DNA from: Nitrospira sp.
GTDB lineage: Bacteria > Nitrospirota > Nitrospiria > Nitrospirales > Nitrospiraceae
Reading direction: 5' to 3'
Length of the DNA stretch: 45,471 nucleotides
Assembly: GCA_005116815.1 (NCBI GenBank)
Contig: SWDR01000019.1
Coordinates: 17,114 to 62,584, forward strand
Position numbers and translations under genes: made by a program. This document shows, piece by piece, positions 1 through 7,529 of this stretch (within the stretch, counting starts at the first letter, position 1; each line of letters starts with the position of its first letter). The notes below the pieces were generated by a model that searched no databases, was not told where the DNA came from, and saw only the letters and a program-made list of their open reading frames with translations.

Positions 1-646
1 CGACGAGGCACTCGAAAAAATCCGCACGCTGCGAGATTTGATAATCCGCCGGGCTGGTCTCATTCTCAGCGCCAACTTTCCCCGCCCCTGCAAAGATGGG
101 CCTCGTCACAAAGAACGGCGCCAGGACCTTCACGATGCGCTCGAAGGGCACCGCGCGCGACATGAGATAACTTTCGTGATAGCCGTAGCTGTTGCCCTTG
201 CCGTCCGAGTTGTTCTTGTACAGCACACAATGGTCCCGCCCGGTCGCGCGTGCCATCTGTTCCAGGCACTGAGCCATGATGTGCGCACCCGCTCGTTCGA
301 AGGCCACGATCTCTCGCGGGTTGGTGCATTCGGGTGTGGAATATTCCGGATGGGCTCCGTCGACGTAAAGGCGGCCCCCATTGGCCAACACCTTGTTCAA
401 CTGGCGATTGTATTCAGGATTGGGGCGCTCCGGTTCCCCTTCGACCTCGAAGCCGCGCGCGTCGAGCAACGGGTTTTCATTCTCATAGTCCCAGACCGCT
501 AACGGAGCCGGCAGGCCAGGATAATGCCCGATGACGGCAATGGAATTGGACACGGGATCTGCAGCGGCTGGATCGCGAGACGCGATGCCGAACTCTGTTT
601 CTGTTCCCAATACGCGTGGCGTCGTCAGCGAATTACATTCCTGCAT
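1..646 (-). CDS. dop: Dop, Pup deamidase/depupylase (5' part, runs off the window)
   Basis: Dop is the Pup deamidase/depupylase of the bacterial proteasome system; it prepares Pup for ligation and removes it from substrates. The reading frame begins at ATG 646 and is still open at base 1, giving about 215 residues. The N-terminus shows RVLGTETEFGIA (metal/ATP-binding start of the Dop/PafA glutamine-synthetase-like fold), then WDYENENPLLDARGF, GGRLYVDGAHPEYSTPEC with the conserved catalytic-type Asp, and YKNNSDGKGNSYG followed by HESYLMSR. The WDYE...DARGF stretch is present in Dop and absent from the ligase PafA, so Dop is preferred. It starts 12 bases after the mpa stop, so the two are very likely co-transcribed; no strong ribosome-binding site is visible. 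The rest of the locus (pup, prcB, prcA, pafA in related genomes) would lie to the left, outside the window. Confidence 0.93.
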   Translation of the reverse strand, partial: MQECNSLTTPRVLGTETEFGIASRDPAAADPVSNSIAVIGHYPGLPAPLAVWDYENENPLLDARGFEVEGEPERPNPEYNRQLNKVLANGGRLYVDGAHPEYSTPECTNPREIVAFERAGAHIMAQCLEQMARATGRDHCVLYKNNSDGKGNSYGYHESYLMSRAVPFERIVKVLAPFFVTRPIFAGAGKVGAENETSPADYQISQRADFFECLV

Positions 647-658
647 AGGTGTGACGTC

Positions 659-2335
659 TTAGAGATAATGTCCGGTTGTGACCGTTTCGATCTGACGCGA
701 CTCGTCCGGGCTACCGCTGATCGTCCGAAGATGCACGATTTTTTCGCCTTTCTTCCCGGAGATCTTGGCCCAATCGTCAGGATTGGTCGTATTGGGCAGG
801 TCTTCGTGTTCCTTGAACTCTTCCCGAATGGCGCGGATCAAGTCGTCGGATCGAAGGCCCCGGCCTTCCTTCGCAATCGTCCGCTTGACGGCGAACTTCT
901 TCGCGCGCGACACGATCCCTTCGATCAATGCCCCGCTCGCAAAATCCTTGAAGTAGAGCACTTCCTTCTCACCGTTCGCGTAGGTGACTTCGATAAACTT
1001 ATTTTCTTCCGAGGAGGCATACATGGCCCCGACCGTGAGATCTGCCATCTGTTCGACTAAGGCCTTGGCATCTCCACCATGGCGCTTCAAATCTTCCTCG
1101 GCAAACGGCAAGTCGACACTCAAGTACTTCGAGAAAATATCCTTCGCCGCCACAGCATCGGGACGCCCCACCTTGACCTTCACATCTAACCGCCCGGCGC
1201 GAAGGACAGCCGGATCGATGAGATCCTGGCGATTGCTGGCGCCGATGACGATCACATTGCGGAGCCGCTCCATGCCGTCAATCTCCGAGAGGAATTGCGG
1301 GACGATGGTCGACTCGATATCGGAGGAAATCCCGGTGCCGCGCGTTCTGAACAGCGCATCCATTTCGTCGAAGAATACGATGACGGGATTCCCGTCCGCT
1401 GCCCGCTCTTTCGCTTTTTTGAAGACTTCGCGGACTTGGCGTTCGGACTCGCCGACATATTTATTGAGCAACTCCGGGCCCTTCACGTGCAAGAAGTAAC
1501 TCCGCACTTCTTTGCCGGTGAGGTGCCCCAGCTTCTTCGCGATCGAATTGGCAACCGCCTTTGCGATCAAGGTCTTCCCGCATCCTGGCGGCCCATAGAG
1601 CAACACCCCTTTGGGCGCGCTCAACTTGTACTCTAAAAACAGGGCCGTATGAAGAAACGGCAACTCCACCGCATCACGGACCTGCTCCAACTCATGCTGC
1701 AGCCCGCCGATGTGCTCATAGTCGACATCGGGCACTTCCTCCAACACCATTTCTTCCGCCTCTGACCTCGGCAGCTTTTCGATGACATAGCCGGAGCGAG
1801 GATCGTAGAGCAGATGGTCGCCAACGCTTAACCGTTCGGCGATCAGCGGATCGCCAAGTTCGGCCACTTTCTCTTCGTCGAAATGCAACGTCACCAAGGC
1901 GCGATTGCCTTCCAACACATCCTTGAGCCTCACGACTTCGCCCTGAATATCGAATCCCTTCACTTCAATCACGTTCAACGCTTCGTTCAGGACCACTTCC
2001 TGCCCCTTGCGCAAGGCTGCGCCATTGATGGAGGGATGCAAACTGACTTTCATCTTCCGTCCGGAGACGAAGACATTGCCGGTTCCGTCATCATTGAGAC
2101 TGGAAAAGATGGCGTAGGCAGAGGGCGGCGCGGTCAGTTTTTCAACCTCGGCGCGCAAGGCCTCGATCTGCACCTTCGCTTCTTGAAGCGTGGTGACGAG
2201 TTTCTCGTTCTGTTTGGTGGCTTGATCGAGCTGGTAGCGGGATTGGTAGAGCCGACGGATTTCTTCTTCCATCGACTGGATCTGCACGCGAAGCTTTTCC
2301 ACTTCACGGGTCTGTTCGTCGTTGCGTGGGGCCAT
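659..2335 (-). CDS. mpa: Mpa/ARC, AAA+ ATPase of the Pup-proteasome
   Basis: This hexameric ATPase unfolds pupylated proteins and feeds them to the 20S core in the cytoplasm. With the start at ATG 2335 it has 558 residues: an N-terminal coiled coil (about 8-68) that binds Pup, tandem OB folds (about 70-200), Walker A GPPGCGKT (about 248-255), Walker B VIVFFDEMDALF (about 318-329), and a C-terminal GHYL. HYL fits the HbYX-type tail that docks into the 20S pocket (mycobacterial Mpa ends QYL). ATG 2335 is chosen because GAAGGAG lies 8 bases upstream. The frame stays open to 2539 and ATG 2428 (MAGKKDSPSR) is also downstream of the predicted promoter, so a 31-residue longer form is possible. dop follows after 12 bases. 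Confidence 0.95.
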   Translation of the reverse strand: MAPRNDEQTREVEKLRVQIQSMEEEIRRLYQSRYQLDQATKQNEKLVTTLQEAKVQIEALRAEVEKLTAPPSAYAIFSSLNDDGTGNVFVSGRKMKVSLHPSINGAALRKGQEVVLNEALNVIEVKGFDIQGEVVRLKDVLEGNRALVTLHFDEEKVAELGDPLIAERLSVGDHLLYDPRSGYVIEKLPRSEAEEMVLEEVPDVDYEHIGGLQHELEQVRDAVELPFLHTALFLEYKLSAPKGVLLYGPPGCGKTLIAKAVANSIAKKLGHLTGKEVRSYFLHVKGPELLNKYVGESERQVREVFKKAKERAADGNPVIVFFDEMDALFRTRGTGISSDIESTIVPQFLSEIDGMERLRNVIVIGASNRQDLIDPAVLRAGRLDVKVKVGRPDAVAAKDIFSKYLSVDLPFAEEDLKRHGGDAKALVEQMADLTVGAMYASSEENKFIEVTYANGEKEVLYFKDFASGALIEGIVSRAKKFAVKRTIAKEGRGLRSDDLIRAIREEFKEHEDLPNTTNPDDWAKISGKKGEKIVHLRTISGSPDESRQIETVTTGHYL

Positions 2336-2486
2336 GTCCGTTTCTCCTTCTGTCAGCCGCTTGGTGATCTGCGTGACGGAATCTCGGAGAGACCGGAATC
2401 GACTCGGACTGTCTTTCTTGCCAGCCATGGCATTACTCGGAGAGCGCGAAAACCCTTGCTGCGTCGAGAAGTCCTTATCTGCGCGG

Positions 2487-2515
2487 ATTCTATCATCCGT
2501 TCCGGAGGTGGTCAA
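2487..2515 (-). promoter_or_regulatory. Predicted sigma70-type promoter of mpa-dop
   Basis: On the minus strand TTGACC (2515-2510), a 17-base spacer and TAGAAT (2492-2487) match the vegetative consensus well. It lies in the 225-base gap between the thiE stop and the mpa start. Transcription would begin near 2480, upstream of both candidate mpa starts, so the proteasome genes can be expressed independently of the thi genes. Confidence 0.55.
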
Positions 2516-2560
2516 CCGGACCGTAACATGCAACAGCACGAGAGCCGTGATTGCAAACCA

Positions 2561-3234
2561 TCACGACGCGTGCATGACAGCATCAAGCAGCGCACCTGTC
2601 GCCGACTCCACGTCATCTGCGCCAAGAATCGCCGTGATCACCGCCACGCCGAATGCTCCAGCCTGGCGCATCTCACCTACGCGCGCCGCCGTGACTCCGC
2701 CAATTCCAATAATTGGGATGCGGACCAATCGACATACCTTCTCAAGGCTATGCAGTCCGAGCGGAGGACCGAATGCCTGCTTCGATGGCGTCTCGTAGAT
2801 CGGGCCAAAGATGACATAGTCTGCGCCCTGCGACTCTGCCTGCACCGCCTCCTCTACCCCATGCACGGAAACACCCAGGAGCCGATCGGCTCCCAACAAC
2901 TGCCGCGCAACCGAAACAGGCAGACTATTGCTGCGCAGATGCACGCCGGCGCCTTCCAGCGCCAAGGCAATATCGACCCGATCATTGATAAGAAGTTGCG
3001 ATCCTCCAGAATTCGTCAGGGCCCGCACCTCCCGAGCAAGCGCGACAAGTTCTCTGACCGGGAGATCGCGTTCACGGAGCTGAATAAGAGGTCTCGAACC
3101 GAAAGGTCACGCTCACGAAGTTGAATCGCAGGGGCTCCGACAGCGAGCGCTCGCTGCAGAAGAGGCACCAACGGCCGCCCCTTAGTCTGATGGCGATCCG
3201 TGACGACAAGCAGTCGGCTAGAGAGCGTCAGCAT
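2561..3234 (-). pseudogene. thiE: Thiamine-phosphate synthase ThiE, frameshifted and apparently chimeric
   Basis: ThiE couples the thiazole and pyrimidine phosphates to thiamine phosphate. The N-terminal part (from ATG 3234, SSRLLVVTDRHQTKGRPL...GAPAIQLRERDLSVRDL) and the C-terminal part (IQLRERDLPVREL... through GADYVIFGPIYETPSK, IIGIGGVTAARV and AGAFGVAVITAI) lie in different frames. Together they cover a whole ThiE. The join is a 41-bp segment present twice in tandem (3086-3126 and 3045-3085), each copy encoding IQLRERDL-VR-L. Because 41 is not a multiple of 3, the frame is lost. The first frame ends at a stop at 3016. Unless there is frameshifting, no full enzyme is made. It follows thiS and thiG on the same strand, separated from thiG by a repeat hairpin. 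Confidence 0.85.
3045..3126 (-). repeat. Diverged 41-bp tandem duplication inside thiE
   Basis: Minus-strand copies at 3126-3086 and 3085-3045 align over 41 bases with about 12 mismatches. Nearly all mismatches fall at third codon positions (CAA/CAG, CTT/CTC, GAG/GAA, CGT/CGC, GAC/GAT), so both copies keep the IQLRERDL motif. That pattern implies two thiE sequences that evolved separately under selection and were then joined, not a recent slippage duplication. Confidence 0.85.
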
Positions 3235-3240
3235 AGGAGA

Positions 3241-3339
3241 AGTGCTGAGTCCTGAGTGCTGAGTTCTGAGTGCTGAGCGTTTATGGTCGGGGCTTTTCGT
3301 ATCTTCTTTCTCAGCACTCAGCACTACCTGCTCAGCACT
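3241..3339. repeat. Heptad-word hairpin between thiG and thiE
   Basis: The left arm (3241-3277) is five consecutive 7-base words of the type AGTGCTG, with AGTCCTG and AGTTCTG variants. The right arm (3312-3339) is the reverse complement, again in 7-base register: AGTGCTG, AGCAGGT, AGTGCTG, AGTGCTG when read on the minus strand. The 34-base loop contains a GGGGCTTTT stretch. It fills the gap between the thiG stop and the thiE start and could attenuate thiE or stabilise the upstream mRNA; this is inference. Confidence 0.85.
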
Positions 3340-3341
3340 TA

Positions 3342-4115
3342 TTAGAGCATCCCTTCGATCGGGCTGCTGGCTGTGGCATACAGTTTTCGTGGAATGCGCC
3401 CGGCTTTGTAGGCCAATCTGCCAGCATAGACCGCATATTTCATGGCCTCGGCCATCGCAATGGGATCTTTGGCCCCGGCAATGGCCGTGTTCATGAGCAC
3501 CGCGTCCGCCCCTAACTCCATCGCAAAAGCGGCATCGGACGCGGTCCCGACGCCGGCATCCACGATGATCGGCACTTTGATCATTTCCATGATGATCTTG
3601 AGATTATAGGGATTGCGGATACCGAGTCCCGACCCAATCGGTGCCGCCAAGGGCATGACGGCGGGGCAGCCCACGTCAACGAGCTTCTGGGCCACGATGG
3701 GATCGTCATTCGTATAGGGCAGCACGATGAAGCCCTCTTTGACGAGAATCTTTGCCGCTTCGATCAATCCGGCGGTATCGGGGAACAGGGTCCGCTCGTC
3801 ACCGAGCACTTCCAGTTTGATCAAGTCCGACACACCGGCGGCCCGGCCCAAGCGGGCATACCTCAGCGCATCCTCCACGTTGTAGCAGCCGGCGGTATTG
3901 GGAAGAATGATGTACTTCTTCGGATCGAGATAGTCGAGCAGGTTCTCTTTGGAGCGATCGGTGATGTTCACACGCCGCACCGCCACCGTCACCACATCGG
4001 CGCCAGACGCCTCGATGGCTTTTTTGGTTTCCGCAAAGTCCTTATACTTGCCTGTCCCCACCCATAGCCGAGACGCAAACACACGACCGGCAATGGTCAA
4101 CGGATCATTCTGCAT
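3342..4115 (-). CDS. thiG: Thiazole synthase ThiG
   Basis: ThiG builds the thiazole phosphate of thiamin from DXP, dehydroglycine and the ThiS thiocarboxylate. The 257-residue length and (beta/alpha)8 motifs fit the family: the N-terminal [24 protein letters not shown], the Schiff-base lysine in [10 protein letters not shown], and the phosphate-binding [28 protein letters not shown] near the C-terminus. ATG 4115 is chosen for the preceding GAGGAAGGGG and because the family begins at this point; an in-frame start 15 codons upstream would lie deep inside thiS. The start overlaps the end of thiS by 11 bases, so translation is probably coupled. Confidence 0.95.
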   Translation of the reverse strand: MQNDPLTIAGRVFASRLWVGTGKYKDFAETKKAIEASGADVVTVAVRRVNITDRSKENLLDYLDPKKYIILPNTAGCYNVEDALRYARLGRAAGVSDLIKLEVLGDERTLFPDTAGLIEAAKILVKEGFIVLPYTNDDPIVAQKLVDVGCPAVMPLAAPIGSGLGIRNPYNLKIIMEMIKVPIIVDAGVGTASDAAFAMELGADAVLMNTAIAGAKDPIAMAEAMKYAVYAGRLAYKAGRIPRKLYATASSPIEGML

Positions 4116-4365
4116 GGACGAAACCCCTTCCTCTGCCGTACATATCCAATGGCGCGCCACCGCCGATGAAGCTCAAGATCTCCACTCGATCCCCTTGTGT
4201 CAGACTTCGCTGGTCGAACTCCTTGCGATCGAGAATTTCTAAATTGAGTTCCACCGCCACACGCTCGGTCTTGATGGCAAGCTCACGCAGGAGATCCCCC
4301 ACGGTGGCATCTGCCCGAACGTCCCGTGGATCGCCGTTCACATGAATCTGAATCGCCGCTGCCAT
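4105..4365 (-). CDS. thiS: Sulfur carrier protein ThiS with a C-terminal tail past the diglycine
   Basis: ThiS is a ubiquitin-like protein whose C-terminal Gly-Gly is adenylated and thiocarboxylated to donate sulfur to ThiG. The 86 residues show the family pattern ([38 protein letters not shown]). Here the GGG at residues 68-70 is not terminal: 16 more residues ([16 protein letters not shown]) follow, encoded by DNA that also holds the thiG ribosome-binding site and start. The protein would need cleavage after the glycines to be active, or the extension could be tolerated or a sequence error. It is the first gene of the thi operon and sits next to a good promoter. Confidence 0.9.
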   Translation of the reverse strand: MAAAIQIHVNGDPRDVRADATVGDLLRELAIKTERVAVELNLEILDRKEFDQRSLTQGDRVEILSFIGGGAPLDMYGRGRGFVHAE

Positions 4366-4373
4366 CGTTCCTC

Positions 4374-4403
4374 ATCCTAGGGGAGCAGAATTCAGAATGT
4401 CAA
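4374..4403 (-). promoter_or_regulatory. Predicted promoter of thiS-thiG-thiE
   Basis: On the minus strand TTGACA (4403-4398), an 18-base spacer and TAGGAT (4379-4374) precede thiS. The predicted start of transcription falls only a few bases before the ATG at 4365, so the mRNA would be nearly leaderless. No TPP riboswitch (no CTGAGA core) is visible upstream, and there would be no room for one if this promoter is used. Confidence 0.45.
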
Positions 4404-4412
4404 TAAAGCTGC

Positions 4413-4440
4413 GGGGCCTCGCCCCTTGCCCCCTATCCCT
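4413..4440. repeat. Heptad-word half-site between thiS and the HhH gene
   Basis: Read on the minus strand this is AGGGATA, GGGGGCA, AGGGGCG, AGGCCCC: degenerate 7-base words in register, like one arm of the hairpins elsewhere in the window. No matching opposite arm is seen, only a small local GGGGC/GCCCC pairing. It lies between two divergent genes, just upstream of the thiS -35 box. Confidence 0.5.
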
Positions 4441-4469
4441 GATCACGTCAGAATAGCGCCAGCTCAACC

Positions 4470-4967
4470 ATGATCACGTCGCCACAACATAACCAGCAGG
4501 TTGCCGGCATCTTTCGGTCGATTGCTGAACGCTTAGGCACCCAGCGGGCGAACCCCTATCGGGTCAGAGCCTATCGAAGGGCCGCGGATGCGATCGAAGC
4601 CTTGGAAGAAGACATCGCAGATGTCGCGGCACGGCAGGCATTGGAAGAGATTGATGGAATCGGCCGAGACCTGGCCGACAAGATTGAGGAATTTCTCAGA
4701 ACGGGAGCGATTCAGGCCTATGAAGCCTTGCGAACGCCACTCCCCGAGTCGGTGAAGGCCTGGACTCACCTCCCGGGACTGTCTGAATCACTTGTGGCCT
4801 ACCTCTATACCCGACTCTGCATCACCACATTGACCGACCTCGAGCGGCTGGTACGGTCGCACATGCTGCGCACCGTACCAGGGTTCTCAGGATCGGAAGA
4901 ACGGCTGCTTGACGCGATCACCGCTTCGCAGCAGCCCCCCATTAAGACGCGCGAGGAAGCTCCTTAA
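4470..4967 (+). CDS. Stand-alone helix-hairpin-helix protein, like the PolX N-terminal domain
   Basis: The 165-residue protein resembles the N-terminal 8-kDa-type domain of family X DNA polymerases: VAGIFRSIAERLGTQRANPYR, YRRAADAIEAL, then an HhH motif (LEEIDGIGRDLADKIEEFL, about residues 58-76) and a second HhH-like segment (LPGLSESLVAYLY). No nucleotidyltransferase or PHP domain follows, so it is not a polymerase. A role in binding DNA ends or flaps is plausible but unproven. The last 26 bases overlap convergently with the 3' end of ctpA. No ribosome-binding site is evident upstream of ATG 4470. Confidence 0.75.
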   Translation: MITSPQHNQQVAGIFRSIAERLGTQRANPYRVRAYRRAADAIEALEEDIADVAARQALEEIDGIGRDLADKIEEFLRTGAIQAYEALRTPLPESVKAWTHLPGLSESLVAYLYTRLCITTLTDLERLVRSHMLRTVPGFSGSEERLLDAITASQQPPIKTREEAP

Positions 4968-6312
4968 AGATCTTCCAGGTCTTCAACATTTCCACCGCTT
5001 TTTGCAGTTGGACGTCCTGCTCGATCGAAGGATCGCCAGAGGCATCGACGGAAGAAGGCTGGGGCAGTGTGCCACTCTTCAGCTGGCCCTCTTCAGACCC
5101 TTTGCCATTCTGAGCCGGCTGATCTTTCCCCGGCACAACTGCAGGCTTGGCCTGCTTGGGCTCCCCTTCTTTGTCTCCCGGCTTCGACTCCCCTGCCTTC
5201 GCCACCGTAGTCGGGAGCTGAGCCTTGACCACAATGTCAGGCGTGATGCCGGTCGATTGGATCGAGCGCCCTTTAGGCGTGTAGTACTTCGCCGTCGTGA
5301 GGCGGAGGCCTGATCCGTCCCCCAGCGGAAGAATCGTTTGCACCGATCCCTTGCCGAACGAGGTCGTCCCGACAATGACCGCCCGCCCGTAATCTTGTAG
5401 CGCACCGGCCACGATCTCGGACGCACTCGCCGATCCTTCATTGATGAGAATGATCATGGGCGAATCGTCCATCTGATCCTTCCCCTTGGCAATCCATTCA
5501 TCCTTCTTGCTCTCGCGTCCCTTGGTATAGACCACGAGTTTGCCGGCAGGAAGAAACTGCTCGGAGACCTCCACGGAGGCCGTCAACAATCCTCCGGGAT
5601 TGTTTCGCAAGTCCAGGATGGTCGATTGGAGCTTCTGCTCCCTGAACTGTTTGAGCACCTTGCTCAAATCACGCCCCGTCGACTCCTGGAATTGCGTCAG
5701 CCGAACGTAGCCGATATTGTCCAACACCTTCGACTTCACGCTCTCGATCTTAATGGTGTCGCGAACCAGCGTAAATTGGAGCGGATCGGGAATCCCGTCT
5801 CGCTGAATCGTCAAGTTGACCTTCGAGCCCTTGGGACCGCGCATCTTTTGAACGGCATCCATCAGCGTGAGATCCTTGGTCGTTTCGTCGTTCACCTTGG
5901 TAATGAAATCGCCGGACTTGATCCCAGCCCGGTAGGCCGGCGTGCCCTCGATAGGCGCGATCACCGCCAACCGGTTCTCCTTCACGCCGATCTGGATACC
6001 CACGCCCCCGAACTCACCCTTCGTTTCGACCTGCATTTCCTTATACATATCCGGCGTCATATAGGCCGAATGCGGGTCGAGGGTGGAGAGCATCCCACGA
6101 ATGGCTCCCTGAACGAGATCCTTCACCTTCGTTTCATCGACATAACTCTTCTGCACTTGGGTCAACACCTCGGAAAACGTTTTCAGCTCTTCATAGGTTT
6201 CCGTGGCATGTCCGGTCCGCTCCCAGCCCTTGCCGAGCATCACGCCCAACACCAGCGCCACCACCACCGTCGGGCCTACCATCCAGAATCGTCGTCGGGG
6301 ATACTGTTCCAT
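4942..6312 (-). CDS. ctpA: C-terminal processing peptidase, S41 family (CtpA-like)
   Basis: This is a periplasmic serine protease with a Ser/Lys dyad. From ATG 6312 it has 456 residues. It has an N-terminal membrane anchor (WMVGPTVVVALVLGVMLG), an S41 helical region (VLTQVQKSYVD), a PDZ domain (about 80-165, GEFGGVGIQIG and AYRAGIKSGDFI), a catalytic Ser in NEGSASASEIVAGAL and Lys in TTSFGKGSVQTI, and a Pro/Lys/Gln-rich C-terminal stretch before VEMLKTWKIFKEL. ATG 6312 is preferred because GGAAAGGA precedes it and the longer form would overlap envC. It is last in the ftsE-ftsX-envC run, which suggests it trims cell-wall or division proteins; this is inference. Confidence 0.92.
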   Translation of the reverse strand: MEQYPRRRFWMVGPTVVVALVLGVMLGKGWERTGHATETYEELKTFSEVLTQVQKSYVDETKVKDLVQGAIRGMLSTLDPHSAYMTPDMYKEMQVETKGEFGGVGIQIGVKENRLAVIAPIEGTPAYRAGIKSGDFITKVNDETTKDLTLMDAVQKMRGPKGSKVNLTIQRDGIPDPLQFTLVRDTIKIESVKSKVLDNIGYVRLTQFQESTGRDLSKVLKQFREQKLQSTILDLRNNPGGLLTASVEVSEQFLPAGKLVVYTKGRESKKDEWIAKGKDQMDDSPMIILINEGSASASEIVAGALQDYGRAVIVGTTSFGKGSVQTILPLGDGSGLRLTTAKYYTPKGRSIQSTGITPDIVVKAQLPTTVAKAGESKPGDKEGEPKQAKPAVVPGKDQPAQNGKGSEEGQLKSGTLPQPSSVDASGDPSIEQDVQLQKAVEMLKTWKIFKELPRAS

Positions 6313-6341
6313 AAAGATAACGTCCTTTCCTCTTCCGTTCC

Positions 6342-7529
6342 CTATCGCCTCGCTAACCATTGTAGGGGATCCAACGGCTCCGCCCCCTCGCGCAACTCAA
6401 AGTATAGTGTATTTTCACCCGTCATGCCCGTATCGCCTGTTTCGCCGATCGCGTGCCCTGCCTCGACCTGTGCGCCCACCGTCACAAGAATTTTCGATGC
6501 ATGGGCATAGAGCGAAAAGAAGCCATTGGCATGATCGAGGATTATAACGAGCCCATACCCTTTCAACCAGTCCGCATACACAACGGACCCCGGCATCACC
6601 GCATGGATATCGCTCCCCTCGACCGTCTTAATCTCGATCCCTCTCCGTTGCACATAGGTATTGAAGGTCGGATGTTTCTGGCGACCGAAGAAAGAGATCA
6701 CACTCCCATCAGCCGGCCAGGGCAAGGCGCCCTTCGCACCACGCGGGGCCATTCCCCCGGTCGGAGGCCGAACCGGTGCCGCGCGACGGCGCGTTTCCAA
6801 CTCGCGCAACAGACTGTCGATACGCGAGGCGGACCGCTCTAACTCTTGGAGCGCATGTTCGTACGACTCTTTTTCATGCGTGATCCTGGTGAGATAGACC
6901 TTTTTTTCTTTCTTAACGGACTTCATCTCCGCGAGCTGTTTTTCGGTACTGTGCTTGTACGACAGCATCCCGACTCGTGCCTCTTCCCGCTGCCGCTCCG
7001 CCTGCTCCATACGAGTCATATCGGTCCGAAAGGTGCCCATCAGTGCAAAATCCCGTTCGGACACCGCCGAGAGATACTGCAGCCTCCGCTGAAAATCCCC
7101 GTACGAATCCGAGGCGAGCAAGGTCTTCCACTGCCCGAAGCGGCCTTCCATATATTGGACCCGTAATCGCGCTAAGATCGCATCCTGCCGTTCACGCACA
7201 CTTCCCCTTAGCCCGGACAATTGCTCATTGAGAACCTCGATCTCCTGATCTTTCTTCTTCAACTTCCGACTAATCTCCAGATGCGCCTGCCGGTAATGCA
7301 GCACACGTTCGTCGAGCGTCTGAATCCCTTGCAGCAGCGACTCGCGCTTTTTCCCTGCTTCATCGGCCAATTTTCGCTTTTCTTCGATCTGATCTTTGAG
7401 CTGTTCGAGCGCCTTACGTTCTTTCTCAATCTTGTCGACGATCGGATCGGCCAGCACAACCGCCGGCCAGGAAAGACCCAGCAGCCCCCAGATCACGACT
7501 CCGACCCTGAGTCCGATCCAGCAACTCAT
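6342..7529 (-). CDS. envC: EnvC-like murein hydrolase activator with degenerate LytM domain
   Basis: The protein has 395 residues. The signal peptide (LRVGVVIWGLLGLSWPAVVLA) is followed by long coiled coils (about 32-255) and a C-terminal LytM/M23 fold (about 275-393). The metal-binding residues of active M23 peptidases are mostly replaced: RRGIEI stands where HxGxD is expected, and LYFEL where HxHFE is expected; only the H of LYAHASK remains. Loss of catalytic residues together with coiled coils is the hallmark of EnvC, which activates amidases under control of FtsEX. The start overlaps the ftsX stop by 4 bases (ATGA), which supports partnership with FtsX. Confidence 0.9.
   Translation of the reverse strand: MSCWIGLRVGVVIWGLLGLSWPAVVLADPIVDKIEKERKALEQLKDQIEEKRKLADEAGKKRESLLQGIQTLDERVLHYRQAHLEISRKLKKKDQEIEVLNEQLSGLRGSVRERQDAILARLRVQYMEGRFGQWKTLLASDSYGDFQRRLQYLSAVSERDFALMGTFRTDMTRMEQAERQREEARVGMLSYKHSTEKQLAEMKSVKKEKKVYLTRITHEKESYEHALQELERSASRIDSLLRELETRRRAAPVRPPTGGMAPRGAKGALPWPADGSVISFFGRQKHPTFNTYVQRRGIEIKTVEGSDIHAVMPGSVVYADWLKGYGLVIILDHANGFFSLYAHASKILVTVGAQVEAGHAIGETGDTGMTGENTLYFELREGAEPLDPLQWLARR

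Noticed and set aside
1883-3124. 413-residue plus-strand frame
   Set aside because: It is the antisense shadow of mpa and thiE; its composition (Arg/His-rich, no domain) is typical of a reversed GC-rich gene.
3016-3126. Programmed frameshift in thiE
   Set aside because: The frame change comes from a duplicated 41-bp coding segment with synonymous differences; no slippery heptamer with a downstream structure is needed or seen.
4366-4469. TPP riboswitch before the thi genes
   Set aside because: No CTGAGA or other thi-box core is visible, and the predicted transcript is almost leaderless.
6342-7529. Active M23 endopeptidase
   Set aside because: The zinc-binding His and Asp are replaced (RRGIEI, LYFEL), so EnvC-type activator is the better reading.
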